Notes under the pieces: generated by a model
What the model saw: only the letters and a program-made list of their open reading frames with translations
Told to the model about the DNA's origin: nothing
Database searches by the model: none
Position numbers and translations under genes: made by a program
In this document: one piece after another, positions 52,980 through 60,726 of the stretch
Layout: the number at the start of each line of letters is the position of its first letter
How positions within the stretch are numbered: the stretch's first letter is position 1
Assembly: GCA_963718105.1 (NCBI GenBank)
Contig: OY970352.1
Coordinates: forward strand, 1,798,001-1,862,000
Length of the DNA: 64,000 bases
Direction of reading: 5' to 3'
Source: DASYKT01 sp963718105
Lineage (GTDB): Bacteria; Acidobacteriota; Blastocatellia; Pyrinomonadales; Pyrinomonadaceae

Positions 52980-53067
52980 AAATTTCCCGGACTTTTTTAA
53001 CGTCACAGCAACGTCTTTTCCCATAAAGCGCCGCGGCCAAATCCGGTCATTGATTTCATAATTTAGT
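52980..53067 (-). pseudogene. Decayed duplicate of the yicC 5' end
   Basis: Reading the minus strand from 53067, TAAATTATGAAATCAATGAC and the next ~20 bases are identical to the functional yicC start at 52216-52176. The sequence then drops one base and diverges, partly at third codon positions. It leaves a frameshifted stub directly after the phosphotransferase stop. Together with the intact copy it brackets the toxin-antitoxin pair. Confidence 0.82.
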
Positions 53068-53938
53068 TATAGCCAAAATCTTTGGCCCCCGAGGTATGCA
53101 CGGTAAGCCACCAGTTGTCATTTCGTTCTATACCGGTCAGTATCCAGCGCACTTCCTGGGCACCGGCATAAAATCTCGCGCGTTTCTGGAATTGTTCGGC
53201 TTCAGGATAGAGCCTAAAAAATCTCCTGTAAAATCCTTCGCCGTAATTATAGACGATGACGGAGAAATCCGAAGCCGGGTCGCCCATCCCGGCGCAGCCT
53301 AAGTCGATGATCCCATTGATAACTTTACGTTCGCCGTCAAACATTATGTGGTACGGAGGGATATCGGTATTGACCATTTTAGGCTCAAAGGCGAAATTGC
53401 TTTCATCAGCTAAAAAAACCTCAAAATGTTCCTGCATAAGATCGCGAACGTGAGGCATTAACATCGGAAAAACTTTTTCTTTGATACGCGCGTAAGCACC
53501 CGCCCAGCCTTCATATCCAACCAGCGCATCGGCCGGCTGGATCTCAAAATCAGCGCCGGCGGCATCCACGCCGTGAAGCTCTTTAAAAAATTGCGCCATC
53601 TGATCGGCAATTCGCTGCTGTTCATCTTCGCCGAGTTTTAACAGACGGTCCCGCCGCAAAGTTTCCCCCGGTATTAGCCGATAGGCCATCGAGTCTTCCG
53701 AAACATGGAACGGCTTTGGTATTTCCAGTGTCAGTTTATCCTGCAAAAAATTTAACAGCCGGGCCTCCGCCGGCAGATTCTTAAAAGCATATTCATTTTT
53801 AGGAAAGCGATAAACAAATTCGTCGTTGACGATGACGATGTCATTCATCAACCCATCGTCATTTATTTTGACGCTTTTGACGGTAAGCTCCGGAGAAATT
53901 TCACCGATCCTGGTCATGTACTTTTCCGGCAGGTTCAT
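53063..53938 (-). CDS. Aminoglycoside phosphotransferase/kinase-like protein
   Basis: 291 residues of the APH/choline-kinase fold. The N-lobe has NDEFVYRFPKNE with the ATP lysine region. The catalytic loop reads VNTDIPPYHIMFD, where HGD is usual (the Asp is kept, the His is Asn). IIDLGCAGMGDPASDF is the DFG-like metal site. Real aminoglycoside resistance cannot be assumed, since many such kinases act on small metabolites. Before the toxin-antitoxin insertion it probably sat directly upstream of yicC. Confidence 0.82.
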   Translation of the reverse strand: MNLPEKYMTRIGEISPELTVKSVKINDDGLMNDIVIVNDEFVYRFPKNEYAFKNLPAEARLLNFLQDKLTLEIPKPFHVSEDSMAYRLIPGETLRRDRLLKLGEDEQQRIADQMAQFFKELHGVDAAGADFEIQPADALVGYEGWAGAYARIKEKVFPMLMPHVRDLMQEHFEVFLADESNFAFEPKMVNTDIPPYHIMFDGERKVINGIIDLGCAGMGDPASDFSVIVYNYGEGFYRRFFRLYPEAEQFQKRARFYAGAQEVRWILTGIERNDNWWLTVHTSGAKDFGYN

Positions 53939-53959
53939 TTTTTATAAAGAGACCAAACA

Positions 53960-54075
53960 CACGAACAACCACATACTTAACTTTGCACTGTTCACTATGA
54001 ACTATTCACTATTTTCCAAAGAATTTTCTGAAAAGCAGTTAATAGCTCATAGTTAAAAGTTCATAGTTATGAGAT
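53960..54075. repeat. Imperfect palindrome between msbA and the kinase-like gene
   Basis: TGTTCACTATGAACTATTCAC on the left is mirrored by TAGCTCATAGTTAAAAGTTCATAGTTATGAG-type sequence on the right. AT-rich. Confidence 0.6.
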
Positions 54076-54082
54076 CTCTGAG

Positions 54083-55882
54083 CTAAACGCCGAGTGTTTC
54101 CTCATCCTCCCAAAACTGCAATTCGTAAAGCCGCTTGTAGATGCCGCCTTTTTGCAGCAGTTCGCTGTGGGTGCCGGTTTCGGCGATGCGGCCGCGTTCC
54201 ATTACGACGATATTATCGGCCCGGCGCACGGTTGAAAGCCGGTGCGCGATGACGATCGAGGTGCGGTTTTGCATCAGGTTTTCCAGCGCTTTTTGCACCA
54301 GCCGTTCGCTCTCCGTATCGAGCGCCGAGGTTGCCTCGTCTAAAACCAAAACAGGCGCGTCGAGCAGCACAGCGCGGGCGATAGCGATACGCTGGCGCTG
54401 GCCGCCGGAGAGGAAAACGCCGCGCTCACCCACGATCGTGTCATAACCCAGCGGAAGCTCGGCGATAAAATCGGCGGCAAATGCTACCTCGGCGGCGTGG
54501 CTGATCTGATCCTCGGTCGCGTCAGGTTTACCATAGGAAATGTTGTAGCGAACGGTGTCGTTAAAGAGCGTGGTTTCCTGCGTAACCAGTGCGATATGTT
54601 CGCGCAGGCCGGTGAGTTTGGCGTCGCGCAGGTCAACGCCGTCCCACAAGACAGAGCCTTCCACCGGGTCGTAAAAACGCGGAATAAGCTTGGTGATGGT
54701 CGATTTTCCGCCGCCCGATTCGCCTACCAGCGCGATCATCTGCCCCTTGGGAATTTCCAGGTCGACGTTATCTAAAATGATCTTGCTTTCGCTTCCGTAA
54801 TTAAAAGAAACACCGCGCAGCGTGATGCCTTTTTCCAAAGCCGCTATCGATACCGCGTCCGGTTTTTCCGGAAGCTGCTCGTTTTGGTCGAGTATGTCCC
54901 ACACGTCCCGCGCGGCGGCAAAAGCCTTGGTCAATTCATTGTGCTGGCGCGAGATCTTACGCATCGGGTCGTAGCTGCTAAAGAGAAACGCGAGGAACGT
55001 AAAGAACTGCGCCGCCGGCATATTGTTGACGTGGATCTCGCGAAAGCCGAAAAAGAGCAGTACGACCCCGGCCGCAATGCCGATGGTGGTGATCACGGGC
55101 GGCGAAAGCGCGGCGATACGGCCCGAGCGCAGGTTTGCTTTGGCGATCATTCGCGCGGCTTTTTCAAAACGGCTTTCTTCGCGGGCCTCGGCGCGATAGG
55201 CGCGCACGATGGTGTGATTGGCCAGCGCTTCCTGCGCGGTGTCCGTCAGCAAGCGGCTGCCCTCGAGCGATTGTTCGGCCTGCTTGCGCAGCGCGCGGGA
55301 AAACTTCGAGGTAAGAAAAGCGATGATCGGCGCGATGATCATCGCCCCCAGCATCAGCCGCCAGTTAAAATAAAAAGCCGCCGAAAGAAAGAATATGAGA
55401 TTAAAACTTTCACGCAGCACATCGCGCAGGTTTGCCGAAACGGCGTATTCGATCGCCGCGCAGCTCGTCACCAGCCGCGAGACCATAAAATTTGTCCGGT
55501 GGCGTTCAAAAAAAGCGGACGGCTGCCGCAGCAGGTGGTTATAGAGCTCTTTACGCAGATCGAGCACGGCTGTCTGCCCGATCTTGGCCATAAAATACGA
55601 CGAGAAAAACTCCGAGATGCCGCCAAAAACCGTAAAAGCGACCAGCATTACCGAGATCGCCAGCCATGCCTGGTACCAGTCGTCGGCGGGAATTAGTTTC
55701 TGTAATCCGAAAAGAGTGGCAGTTTTCGAAGCGCCGGTGCCAAAGGCCTGGTCGAATATCGGCACGAGCAGCGCCCGGGTCGCGCTTTCCAAAAGCCCGC
55801 CGATAACCATTGCCAGCGTGGCCAGGACAAAGGTCAAATAGTGCGGCCTGAGATATTTAAGTAAGCGGCGAAAGTCCTGCAT
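54083..55882 (-). CDS. msbA: MsbA-type lipid exporter, ABC transporter (permease-ATPase fusion)
   Basis: 599 residues from ATG 55882 (MQDFRRLLKYLRPHY); an in-frame start 14 codons earlier would add an unlikely hydrophobic leader. Six membrane helices (about 20-300) are followed by a nucleotide-binding domain with Walker A GESGGGKST, signature LSGGQRQRIAIARA, Walker B VLVLDEATSALD and an H-loop in IVIAHRLST. The fold and length suit a homodimeric half-transporter such as MsbA, flipping lipid A. A multidrug exporter is the alternative. Confidence 0.88.
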   Translation of the reverse strand: MQDFRRLLKYLRPHYLTFVLATLAMVIGGLLESATRALLVPIFDQAFGTGASKTATLFGLQKLIPADDWYQAWLAISVMLVAFTVFGGISEFFSSYFMAKIGQTAVLDLRKELYNHLLRQPSAFFERHRTNFMVSRLVTSCAAIEYAVSANLRDVLRESFNLIFFLSAAFYFNWRLMLGAMIIAPIIAFLTSKFSRALRKQAEQSLEGSRLLTDTAQEALANHTIVRAYRAEAREESRFEKAARMIAKANLRSGRIAALSPPVITTIGIAAGVVLLFFGFREIHVNNMPAAQFFTFLAFLFSSYDPMRKISRQHNELTKAFAAARDVWDILDQNEQLPEKPDAVSIAALEKGITLRGVSFNYGSESKIILDNVDLEIPKGQMIALVGESGGGKSTITKLIPRFYDPVEGSVLWDGVDLRDAKLTGLREHIALVTQETTLFNDTVRYNISYGKPDATEDQISHAAEVAFAADFIAELPLGYDTIVGERGVFLSGGQRQRIAIARAVLLDAPVLVLDEATSALDTESERLVQKALENLMQNRTSIVIAHRLSTVRRADNIVVMERGRIAETGTHSELLQKGGIYKRLYELQFWEDEETLGV

Positions 55883-55960
55883 TAGAATCAGATAAAGTGT
55901 AATGATACGAAAGAATTTTGGCAAAGTCAGAAGCGGGAAGCAGAATAAGGGAAGGCGGGT

Positions 55961-56208
55961 TACGGGTCAGAACCGGGAGCGCTATCAGCAGCCGAAACCG
56001 GGTTTTCTCTTTCTGGTCACTGCGGCTTCGCCGCTGTGTGTGTGGAAAGGCTCTGCCTTTCCGTGAGCCGGTACTAATAAACCTACGGAGGCTGAGCCTC
56101 CGCTAAAATTTAACCTACCGGTAAGCCATAGGCTTACCGCACATCGCTGCGGCAAAGCCGCGAAAATCTGAAACCCGGTCGCTACGGCTCCCGGTTCTGA
56201 CCTCATTG
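55961..56208. repeat. Long family A element with an internal hairpin array
   Basis: Arms GGGTCAGAACCGGGAGCG and CGGCTCCCGGTTCTGACC. The 190-base interior holds five short hairpins: GCGGC-TTC-GCCGC, GGAAAGGC-TCT-GCCTTTCC, GGAGGC-TGA-GCCTCC, GTAAGCC-ATA-GGCTTAC and TGCGGC-AAA-GCCGC. Each has a three-base loop and a different stem. It fills the gap between msbA and the esterase gene (55883-56244), which contains no other feature that I can see. Confidence 0.88.
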
Positions 56209-56244
56209 TTTGCCTGGTATGTGGTTGATTATCGGCGTTAAGAC

Positions 56245-57036
56245 CTATTGCGGCAAAATAACCGGGAACAAAAATTTCAGAACAGCGTCAAAACGCGCCG
56301 CCCAGGCCGTTTCTTCATGCCGTGCCTCCGGGATCTCGAAATATGCAAAATCCTTCCCGTCGCGCCAGCCGTTAGCCAGCAGCATTTCCTTCAGCGCCCT
56401 TACCTGGTGCTTGATCTGCGAGCCTTCACGCTTTCCGATATCCAGCCAGATGCGCAGGGGCAGCCGCTCGGCGAGCTTTGCCGTTTCGCGGATTATCTGA
56501 TTATTGGCCCACCAGACGGCCGGGGATATCACCGCTAACCGGCTGAATATATCGGGCCGCTTCAATCCCAGATGGAGCGAAACAAGGCCTCCCAGCGACG
56601 AGCCGCCCAGTCCCGTGAATTCGCGCCCCGGCTTGGTAAGGTATTTTTCGTCAATAAATGGTTTAAGCTCTTCGATGATCATCCGACCGTAATTATCGGC
56701 CTTTCCGCCGCGGCCCTTCATCTTGCCGCGCTCGCTTTTTACCGGTGTATACTCGTCGATCCTGTTGCCGCCGGAATTGTAGATCCCGACGATTATCAGC
56801 GGTTCGATCTCGCCCGAGAGAATAAGGCGCTGCGCCGTCTCGTCCGCACCCCAGGCTACGCCTCCGAAGGCGTCTTCCGCGTTCACCAGGTTCTGCCCGT
56901 CCTGCATATAAAAAACGGGATAGCGGCGCTCCGGGTCTTCGCCGTAACCCGGCGGCAGGTAAATAAGCACGTTGCGCAGGTCATCGAGGTGCGCTGAGCC
57001 GAAGTTTTCGTGAAGTTGTATTTGTTCGTGAAGCAT
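56245..57036 (-). CDS. Esterase of the enterochelin-esterase/putative esterase family
   Basis: 263 residues, alpha/beta hydrolase. RNVLIYLPPGYGEDPERRYPVFYMQDGQNL is the family start. GLGGSSLGGLVSLHLGL holds the serine nucleophile, WLDIGKREG the acid region, and PEARHEETAWAARF the catalytic His. No signal peptide. It may act on siderophore esters or acyl esters; the substrate is unknown. No transport gene neighbours it. Confidence 0.85.
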   Translation of the reverse strand: MLHEQIQLHENFGSAHLDDLRNVLIYLPPGYGEDPERRYPVFYMQDGQNLVNAEDAFGGVAWGADETAQRLILSGEIEPLIIVGIYNSGGNRIDEYTPVKSERGKMKGRGGKADNYGRMIIEELKPFIDEKYLTKPGREFTGLGGSSLGGLVSLHLGLKRPDIFSRLAVISPAVWWANNQIIRETAKLAERLPLRIWLDIGKREGSQIKHQVRALKEMLLANGWRDGKDFAYFEIPEARHEETAWAARFDAVLKFLFPVILPQ

Positions 57037-57104
57037 AGTTTTACCTAATATCTTACGCGCGGGAGGCGGTTAAGTCTTTAACAAGTCGAAAAAAATAAAA
57101 TGGG

Positions 57105-57230
57105 CTAAACCTGGGAGCGCAGGCATCTTGCCTGCAAGCGCGACTTGCTCGCGCTAACTGGCGTAAATTAAAAGTCTTTTTAGATCGCTTCGCGATCTTG
57201 CAGGCAAGATGCCTGCGCTCCCAGGTTTAC
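57105..57230. repeat. Family B repeat
   Basis: Outer arms AAACCTGGGAGCGC and GCGCTCCCAGGTTT. The inner hairpins are CAGGC-ATCTT-GCCTG and CAGGC-AAGAT-GCCTG. The centre has GCGCGACTTGCTCGCGC and GATCGCTTCGCGATC. Confidence 0.92.
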
Positions 57231-57324
57231 TCAAAAAACCGCATCAAATGATATGAAAACAGGAGTTAGGCCGCCAGGAATCCGCCAAAGCCTTGGCAAA
57301 TGCGGTATTTAGCTTACAACTGTT

Positions 57325-57354
57325 TTGGAAAAATCATCATCAAGAAAGTAAAAT
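57325..57354 (+). promoter_or_regulatory. Candidate promoter of the OmpA-family gene
   Basis: TTGGAA (57325-57330), 18-base spacer, TAAAAT (57349-57354), 38 bases before the ATG. Confidence 0.4.
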
Positions 57355-57391
57355 GCCTTACATAAGCTTTCCGTAAAGGGAGAAAATCATT

Positions 57392-58981
57392 ATGAATCCA
57401 GTCTTCTTATTAAAGCCGGTAAAAATTTGTTTGTATGCAATGTCAGCAATATTGGCGATCGCATTTTCAGTGGGCGCCCAGGTCGATGCGCCGCGGCAGG
57501 CAAATGCGATCACGTATCCGCTCGACGAATCGGTGATCGTTCAGTTTCGCGGTACGACGCGTTTTCCGCGGATGAAAGGCGAAGCGCGGATCCGCCGCAC
57601 CGCCAAAAGCGGCACCCGTGTCGAACTGACGGTTGAAAGAATGCCGCGGCCTTTTGACCTCGGCGGCGGTTACGCCACCTATGTGCTGTGGGCGGTTTCT
57701 CCCGAAGGCGCGGTAGATAACCTCGGCGAGATAAAACGCCGCGGGACATTTGAATTCAATTCTAAATTCGAAGGCACTACTAATTTGCAGACGTTCGCTT
57801 TGATCATTACCGCCGAACCGCATTTTCTGGTCAAGCGCCCCAGCCGCACCGTGATGCTGGAAAACTTAAGCGGCGTGACCGATATGGGAAAACCGGTTAC
57901 TTCTACGCGGGCGGTGTCGTATCTGGGAAATTCGAGCGACTATTACCGTTCCTCGTTCGTGCCGGAAATAGCTGAAGTCGATTACTCTAAAACTCCGCCG
58001 ACAATTCTGCAGGCGCGGCAGGCCGTCGCTCTCGCCAAATTCGCCGGCGCCTCGCGCGACGCCGCGCAGGAATTGACCGAAGCGGAAGGGTATCTATCCG
58101 AAGCGGAAAATTCATGGCGGGCTGACCGGCCCGAAGAAACCATCGATATCAAAGCCCGCCAGGCGGTGAGCTCCGCCGTTAAGGCCGAGGAGACGGCGCT
58201 GGTGCGCAAAGACGCGCGTGAAAAGCGCAACGAAACTCTTCGCCGCGATGATGAAACGCGCAAGCTCGAAGATCAGATCGATGCCAAGAACAGCGAGATC
58301 ACCGAGCTCAAGAACGAGCTTTCCCGCGAAACCCGCAATCGTGAACTGGGCGAGCGCGATGTTTCAAACCTCGGCCAGCAGATAAAAGACCTGCGCGATG
58401 AGAACGCCAGATTGAGAAACGATCTGAACAAATCGCGCGCCGAGGTGGAAGATTACAAGATCCGTTTTGCGCGGATCGAAGGCGAGAAGAATGTGCTCGA
58501 CTCACAGCGCCGCCAGGCCGAAAGAGAAGAACGCATCAGGACCGCTAACGCGCAGCTTCTGGTCGCGCTAAAACCTTACGGCGCGGTCAAGGAAAATACC
58601 AACGGCGGTGTTTCGCTCGTTTTGCCGGAGAGTTATTTTACCGGCTTAAGGGCGAGCACGATGACGGCGGCAAATGCGGCCAAACTCGATAAGATCGGTG
58701 AGATACTTTCGCGTTACAAGGACTTTAAAATAATCATCGAATCTTACACGGATGATAAAGGGTTGGCAGCGGACCTGGAAAAACTTACCGCCGACCGGGC
58801 GCAGTTGATCGCCAACCGTTTCGTCGGCCAGAGTATCGAAGACGACCGGATTGAGATAAAAGGGCAGGGGGGTAATATTCCGCTCGTGCCGAATACGACG
58901 CTGGCAAACCGTGCGAAAAACCGGCGGGTGGAAATAATCCTCACGCCGATCAATGTTGATTTTTCAACGGCCAGTAATTAA
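57392..58981 (+). CDS. OmpA family protein with coiled coil
   Basis: 529 residues. Signal peptide about 1-29 (ends VGAQ). A beta-rich N-terminal half (35-180) is followed by a helical region (210-265) and a long coiled coil (about 275-385, rich in Arg/Glu). The C-terminal OmpA/MotB peptidoglycan-binding domain (about 400-520) has KFKIIIESYTDDKG-type sequence and LANRAKNRRVEIIL. It probably tethers the outer membrane or a surface protein to peptidoglycan. GGGAG precedes the ATG. Confidence 0.88.
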   Translation: MNPVFLLKPVKICLYAMSAILAIAFSVGAQVDAPRQANAITYPLDESVIVQFRGTTRFPRMKGEARIRRTAKSGTRVELTVERMPRPFDLGGGYATYVLWAVSPEGAVDNLGEIKRRGTFEFNSKFEGTTNLQTFALIITAEPHFLVKRPSRTVMLENLSGVTDMGKPVTSTRAVSYLGNSSDYYRSSFVPEIAEVDYSKTPPTILQARQAVALAKFAGASRDAAQELTEAEGYLSEAENSWRADRPEETIDIKARQAVSSAVKAEETALVRKDAREKRNETLRRDDETRKLEDQIDAKNSEITELKNELSRETRNRELGERDVSNLGQQIKDLRDENARLRNDLNKSRAEVEDYKIRFARIEGEKNVLDSQRRQAEREERIRTANAQLLVALKPYGAVKENTNGGVSLVLPESYFTGLRASTMTAANAAKLDKIGEILSRYKDFKIIIESYTDDKGLAADLEKLTADRAQLIANRFVGQSIEDDRIEIKGQGGNIPLVPNTTLANRAKNRRVEIILTPINVDFSTASN

Positions 58982-58987
58982 GGCGTT

Positions 58988-59138
58988 AATCTGGGAGCGC
59001 GGACGTCTCGTCCGCAAAGCGTGGCGTTTTTGCGACGCTAAGAATACTAAAACCACGGTTTCTTAATCTGAAGCCGTGGTTTTAATTTGCTCGAAGGCTG
59101 CGCATTCGTTGCGGACGGGGACGTCCGCGCTCCCAGTT
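58988..59138. repeat. Family B repeat (GCGGACGTC variant)
   Basis: Outer arms CTGGGAGCGC and GCGCTCCCAG with inner hairpins CGGAC-GTCTC-GTCCG and CGGAC-GGGGAC-GTCCG. Interior has AAACCACGG and CCGTGGTTT, an extra inverted pair. It abuts the stop of the next minus-strand gene. Confidence 0.88.
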
Positions 59139-60726
59139 AGTTCACTGATAAATTCCTGACAAAAAACCAGTCCGCGCTGGCATTGATCTGCATTCCGCTC
59201 AGGCGCTTATTGTAGACCACCATATTCGAAGGGTACCAAAGCGGGATCACCGGCAGATCGCGGCTGATTATATCCTGCGCCTGTACATATAGTTGTTTGG
59301 CTTTTACCCGGTCGAGCTCGTTCATTGCCTGTTCGATAATGCGGTCGAATTCCGGATTTTTGTACCGGCTCCGATTGCGGGCGGAAGATTTAACATCCGT
59401 GCTTTCGCTCGAAAGAAACAGGTCTTTGTAAAAGATCGGGTCCTGATTTCCACCCACCCAGCGGTTCATCGTTATCTGAAATTGCCCCAGTCTCCACTGT
59501 TCGGTCAGCGCGGCAAATTCGACGGGAACGATCTCGATCGCGACGCCGATGCGCTTTAACTGGTCCTGGATGATCTGCGCATACTGGCTCTGCGAACTGT
59601 TGCCGGCGGAGATGCTTAATTTGATGGCCGCGGGAAAACGCATCTGCGGGCCGTCGCCATCCGGGTCTTTAAATCCGGCTTCGTCGAGCAACTGAGTTGC
59701 CTTGGCGGTGTTGTGCTCGTAAGTGGTGCCGGTGGAATATGCCCAGCTTTCTTCGGGCAGGATGGAGTGCGCGATCTTGCCCTGGCCGAGCAGCATATTA
59801 TCGATTATTTCTTTGCGGTCTATGCCGTAGGCTATCGCCTGGCGGACCTTGACATTATCGAGCGGCGCGGACGAAACGTTGACCGTCAATATCTGAACAT
59901 TGGCGCTGTCGAATTTATCCGCTTTCAGATTCGGATCTTTACCCAGGCTTTCGACCGTGTCCGGGGCGAGATTGATCATCGTCGGCGCGATATCGAGCTG
60001 CCCGGATTTCAGCGAAGACTGCACGGCGTTTGAATCCTTGATCACTTTTACCTGCAGCTTTTGAATTTTCGGCGCGCCTTCCCAGTATTCGTTATTCGCT
60101 TCGAGGTCGACGATATTCTGCACCATATCGGCCTTGACGAATTTATACGGCCCTGTTCCGAGCGGAGTATCTTTTTGCGTTTCAAAAGTTCCTTCGGCAA
60201 TTATGGGAATGGCCACCATATTCGATAGCAATTGATTTTTAAGAGTAGGGCGGCTGAGTTTGAAATTTACCGTCTTATCGTCCGGAGTTTCGATGGCGGT
60301 GATGTGGGGTGTTTTCTGCCCGTTCACGGTCTCGAAGAAAGAAGCCGCTTTGGCGCCGTCCGAAGCCTGCAGTTTCTCGTAGGTGTATTTTACATCCGCG
60401 GCTTTTAACGGCGCGCCGTTTTGAAACTTGATGCCGTCGCGCAGCACAAAAGATATGGTTGCGCCGCCATCCAGATCTTTGATCTCTTTTGCCAGCTCGC
60501 CTTCGTAATCGAAATTTTTGTCTTTTCTCACCAGCGTGTTAAAGATCAAACTTCTGATCCGCTCCGCGCTGGCCGGAACTGTTTTGCCGGCGAGAAAATC
60601 AAGCGATGTAAATTCGGAATCGAGAGCGATCGTGACCACCGCGCTGTTGCGCGTCCGGCAGCCCAGCGAAAATGTAAAGATAAAAAGAACAGAAATTATG
60701 AATGCCAATGATTGACGGTAGTTCAT
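59137..60726 (-). CDS. ABC transporter substrate-binding lipoprotein, peptide/nickel (family 5)
   Basis: 529 residues with a lipoprotein signal ending SLGC (about Cys 23). SBP_bac_5 fold: the N-terminal FTSLDFLAGKTVPASAERI motif, then GPYKFV, and late VRQAIAYGIDRKEIIDN with PLWYPSNMVVY. Such proteins bind oligopeptides or related ligands. Permease and ATPase genes are absent. It shares one base with the upstream GH3 gene (TGATG), so muropeptides are an attractive ligand guess. Confidence 0.88.
   Translation of the reverse strand: MNYRQSLAFIISVLFIFTFSLGCRTRNSAVVTIALDSEFTSLDFLAGKTVPASAERIRSLIFNTLVRKDKNFDYEGELAKEIKDLDGGATISFVLRDGIKFQNGAPLKAADVKYTYEKLQASDGAKAASFFETVNGQKTPHITAIETPDDKTVNFKLSRPTLKNQLLSNMVAIPIIAEGTFETQKDTPLGTGPYKFVKADMVQNIVDLEANNEYWEGAPKIQKLQVKVIKDSNAVQSSLKSGQLDIAPTMINLAPDTVESLGKDPNLKADKFDSANVQILTVNVSSAPLDNVKVRQAIAYGIDRKEIIDNMLLGQGKIAHSILPEESWAYSTGTTYEHNTAKATQLLDEAGFKDPDGDGPQMRFPAAIKLSISAGNSSQSQYAQIIQDQLKRIGVAIEIVPVEFAALTEQWRLGQFQITMNRWVGGNQDPIFYKDLFLSSESTDVKSSARNRSRYKNPEFDRIIEQAMNELDRVKAKQLYVQAQDIISRDLPVIPLWYPSNMVVYNKRLSGMQINASADWFFVRNLSVN

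Larger units (their letters stand above)
57037..57391. other. Divergent intergenic region esterase-OmpA
   Basis: About 355 bases. A family B repeat fills 57105-57230, and a candidate promoter lies at 57325-57354. The rest shows nothing I can name. Confidence 0.6.

Noticed and set aside
53063..53938. Antibiotic resistance gene
   Set aside because: APH-fold kinases are widespread with other substrates, the loop His is changed, and no resistance context is present.
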